This document shows positions 62,333 to 64,000 of a stretch of 64,000 nt of DNA, piece by piece. The notes beneath the pieces were generated by a model. That model was not told where the DNA came from. It saw only the letters and a list, made by a program, of their open reading frames with translations, and did not search any database. Source of the stretch: Spirosoma agri (lineage in GTDB: Bacteria > Bacteroidota > Bacteroidia > Cytophagales > Spirosomataceae); assembly GCF_010747415.1 (NCBI RefSeq), contig NZ_JAAGNZ010000001.1, positions 620,001-684,000 of the forward strand, in the 5' to 3' direction. The translations under genes and the position numbers were made by a program. The number at the start of each line of letters is the position of its first letter. Within the stretch, counting starts at the first letter, position 1.

Positions 62333-63537
62333 CCTACCCGTTCAAAAATCGTTGCGATGCCCATGCCGCCCCCGATGCAGAGGGTCGAAAGACCAAATTG
62401 TTTGCCGGATCGTTCGAGTTCATCGATCAGCGTTGCCGAAATGATGGCACCAGTTGCGCCCAGTGGATGGCCTAGGGCAATGGACCCCCCGTTGACATTC
62501 AGCTGGCTATGATCGACGCCAAGTTCGTCCATAAACAGCAACGGAATGGCGGCAAACGCTTCGTTTACTTCGAATAGATCAATGTCGCTGATCGTCATAC
62601 CCGCTCGTTTGAGCACTTTGCGCGTCGCCGGAATGGGGCCTGTGAGCATGATGGTCGGTTCCGAACCAACAACGGCGAAGGCTTTGATCCGGGCGCGCGG
62701 TTTCAGCCCCGACTCTTCACCGAATTCCTTACTGCCGATCAGGATAGCAGCGGCTCCATCGACAATTTGCGAGGAATTACCGGCATGATGCACGTGATTA
62801 ATCTTGTCGAACTGAGCGTATTTGAGCAGTGCCAGCGCGTCTAAACCCAACTGGCCCATTGCCTCAAACGCTGGTTTCAGTTTGCCCAGGCTTTCGGCGG
62901 TCGTGCCGGGCCGGACACCTTCATCGCGGTCGAGAACGGTCATGCCAAGCTCGTCTTTGAAAGGGACCAACGTTTTATGAAAGCGATTAGCGGCCTGTGC
63001 GTCAACGGCCCGACGGTATGACTCGGCAGCAAACGAATCGACATCCGAACGACTATAGCCGTATTTGGTGGCAATCAGATCGGCCGAAATGCCCTGCGGA
63101 ACAATATGATGACGCGCGACAATCTGCGGGTTCATGAACAGGGCTCCGCCGTCGGAACCCATCGGCACCCGTGACATGGATTCGACACCGCCGGCTACAA
63201 TGGCATCGACCTGTCCCGACATCACGTAAGCACCAGCCATGTTGATCGCTTCCAGGCCCGACGAGCAAAAGCGATTCAGCTGCACACCCGCCACCGACTC
63301 GTCGTAACCAGCTTCGAGGGCTGCCGTGCGGGCAATGTCAGCCCCCTGCTCGCCAATGGGTGTAACGCAACCCATGATGACATCATCGACAAGCGAGGTG
63401 TCAAGCTGGTTGCGGTCGCGGAGTTCGCGCAGAACGCTCGTGAGAAGTTGGATCGGCTGCGCATCATGCAGCGAACCGTCGCTTTTGCCCCGCCCACGGG
63501 GTGTCCGAACAGCATCATAAATGAAGGCTTCTGCCAT
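62329..63537 (-). CDS. fadA: Acetyl-CoA acyltransferase (thiolase)
   Basis: A 402-aa thiolase that releases acetyl-CoA in the last step of beta-oxidation. The acyl-carrying Cys91 lies in [32 protein letters not shown] carries the catalytic His, and [14 protein letters not shown] the second Cys. Same strand as fadB, which lies downstream across the toxin-antitoxin pair. A promoter and a palindrome precede it. Confidence 0.95.
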   Translation of the reverse strand: MAEAFIYDAVRTPRGRGKSDGSLHDAQPIQLLTSVLRELRDRNQLDTSLVDDVIMGCVTPIGEQGADIARTAALEAGYDESVAGVQLNRFCSSGLEAINMAGAYVMSGQVDAIVAGGVESMSRVPMGSDGGALFMNPQIVARHHIVPQGISADLIATKYGYSRSDVDSFAAESYRRAVDAQAANRFHKTLVPFKDELGMTVLDRDEGVRPGTTAESLGKLKPAFEAMGQLGLDALALLKYAQFDKINHVHHAGNSSQIVDGAAAILIGSKEFGEESGLKPRARIKAFAVVGSEPTIMLTGPIPATRKVLKRAGMTISDIDLFEVNEAFAAIPLLFMDELGVDHSQLNVNGGSIALGHPLGATGAIISATLIDELERSGKQFGLSTLCIGGGMGIATIFERVG

Positions 63538-63553
63538 AGTTCCGTCGAAAATT

Positions 63554-63612
63554 AGTATGCTTGCATACTGTTTTGTCGAACAAAAGTACAGTCAAACGTT
63601 GAATAGGACAAC
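63554..63612 (-). promoter_or_regulatory. fadA promoter with downstream operator palindrome
   Basis: On the minus strand a TTG (63609-63611) and the -7 box TACTTTTG (63581-63588) are spaced by 20 bases, a good Bacteroidota promoter. Just downstream lies AGTATGC-TT-GCATACT (63554-63569), a perfect palindrome with a two-base centre, where a repressor such as a fatty-acid-responsive TetR protein could bind. Confidence 0.6.
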
Positions 63613-63650
63613 GAGTTTAGGTTAAATTGATAATTTATTCGTTAAAAAGA

Positions 63651-63714
63651 CGAATCGCTGTTCGTTAGCTTCCGTGCCTATTGACAGACGCAGAAGTTGG
63701 CGAACAGCGATTCG
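63651..63714 (-). terminator. Terminator hairpin of the Hint-domain gene
   Basis: CGAATCGCTGTTCG (63651-63664) pairs perfectly with 63701-63714, and the stem extends with mismatches inwards. It lies 28 bases past the stop of the minus-strand gene at the right edge. Confidence 0.65.
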
Positions 63715-63741
63715 TTTATTGGTTTTTTGGCGTTGTCGAAT

Positions 63742-64000
63742 TTATTTGTCCAGCACGACCGTTTCACCAACCAGATAAGCACCTGATTCGGTGACCAGAT
63801 TGTAAACATTCTTTACCGAGTGAACCGCTTTTTCGGCGCGAACCACTTTGTAGGCCGACACTCCGTTCGTAGCGGCATCATACCGGTACAAAATCTCGCC
63901 CGGTTGTACCTCGCCCAGGGCTTTACGACCGGTGGCCGTCATGACCGGGTGGTTCGCCGTTGCTTCAAGTAGCACAGGAGCTGTCAGTCCATTATGATTA
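63742..64000 (-). CDS. C-terminal part of a Hint (intein-like) domain protein
   Basis: The frame is open from its stop at 63742 to the right edge, 85 codons, so the 5' end is missing. The sequence is the end of a Hint domain: LLEATANHPVMTATG carries the conserved His of block B, LGEVQPGEILYRYD follows, and VKNVYNLVTESGAYLVGETV resembles the last strands of Hedgehog/intein domains. The chain ends VVLDK rather than with the His-Asn pair of splicing inteins. Hint domains cut or rearrange the polypeptide that carries them, as at the ends of secreted or toxin proteins. What precedes it is unknown. Confidence 0.75.
   Translation of the reverse strand, partial: NHNGLTAPVLLEATANHPVMTATGRKALGEVQPGEILYRYDAATNGVSAYKVVRAEKAVHSVKNVYNLVTESGAYLVGETVVLDK

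Overview
The window looks like a piece of chromosome from a Bacteroidota bacterium of the order Cytophagales, most likely Spirosoma or a close relative. This is inference from gene content and sequence style, not a database result. The supports are: a gliding gene (gldG), DUF4394, DUF1080, DUF2480, DUF4834, DUF4296 and PorT-type beta-barrel families, a CarB that ends before the allosteric domain, Bat-type DUF58/von Willebrand genes, ECF sigma/anti-sigma pairs, and several -7 boxes of the form TAnnTTTG. Moderately GC-rich genes are packed on both strands. I saw no rRNA, tRNA, CRISPR array, transposase or integrase.

Layout. 1-12 kb: a partial secreted lipoprotein, carB behind a structured leader, a DUF4394 lipoprotein, a PorT-like barrel, an ECF sigma/membrane anti-sigma pair, two small basic secreted proteins, an AsmA/DUF748 protein and a secreted pentapeptide-repeat protein. 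12-15 kb: a compact RecE-like nuclease cassette divergent from an XRE-type regulator, with two near-identical 18-bp operators between them. 15.5-19.4 kb: sugar metabolism (a GHMP sugar kinase beside galU, a DUF1080 protein, a Tat-exported sugar isomerase-like protein). 19.5-26.4 kb: complex I genes nuoK, nuoL and nuoM with a 2OG-Fe(II) oxygenase inserted, then gldG convergent to nuoM.

26.5-31.7 kb is a same-strand redox module: a YxFxxD-type lipoprotein, an ECF sigma factor, an anti-sigma-like protein that ends in a predicted outer-membrane barrel, a Rieske lipoprotein, a cytochrome-b561-like membrane protein and a YceI protein. 31.7-36 kb holds an SDR, a Tet-type MFS exporter, dnaN and DUF2480. 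36.2-43.2 kb is a five-gene run: ABC ATPase, ABC permease fused to an M1 aminopeptidase, di-heme cytochrome c, DsrE-like protein and LysR regulator. 43-51 kb is housekeeping (DUF6044-like membrane protein, M28 peptidase, purN, an orphan ABC ATPase, cyclophilin, an RmlD-like reductase, DUF167). 51.2-52.9 kb is an AT-rich patch carrying an acyltransferase. 53-59.3 kb holds a polyprenol-phosphate glycosyltransferase, hemG/hemY, DUF4296, a Bat-like cluster and rnhB. 59.4-63.6 kb has fadB and fadA interrupted by an oppositely oriented PIN toxin-antitoxin pair. The right edge cuts a protein ending in a Hint (intein-like) domain.

Intergenic DNA is unusually rich in hairpins. Two long perfect hairpins (31.7 and 58.6 kb) share a core but have different, still fully paired outer arms. 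Three elements share GTAGAGAC termini (16.6, 18.4, 49.5 kb), and one resembles a REP unit (59.3 kb). These repeats, the nuclease cassette with its twin operators, and the barrel-tailed anti-sigma protein are the least ordinary parts of the window.
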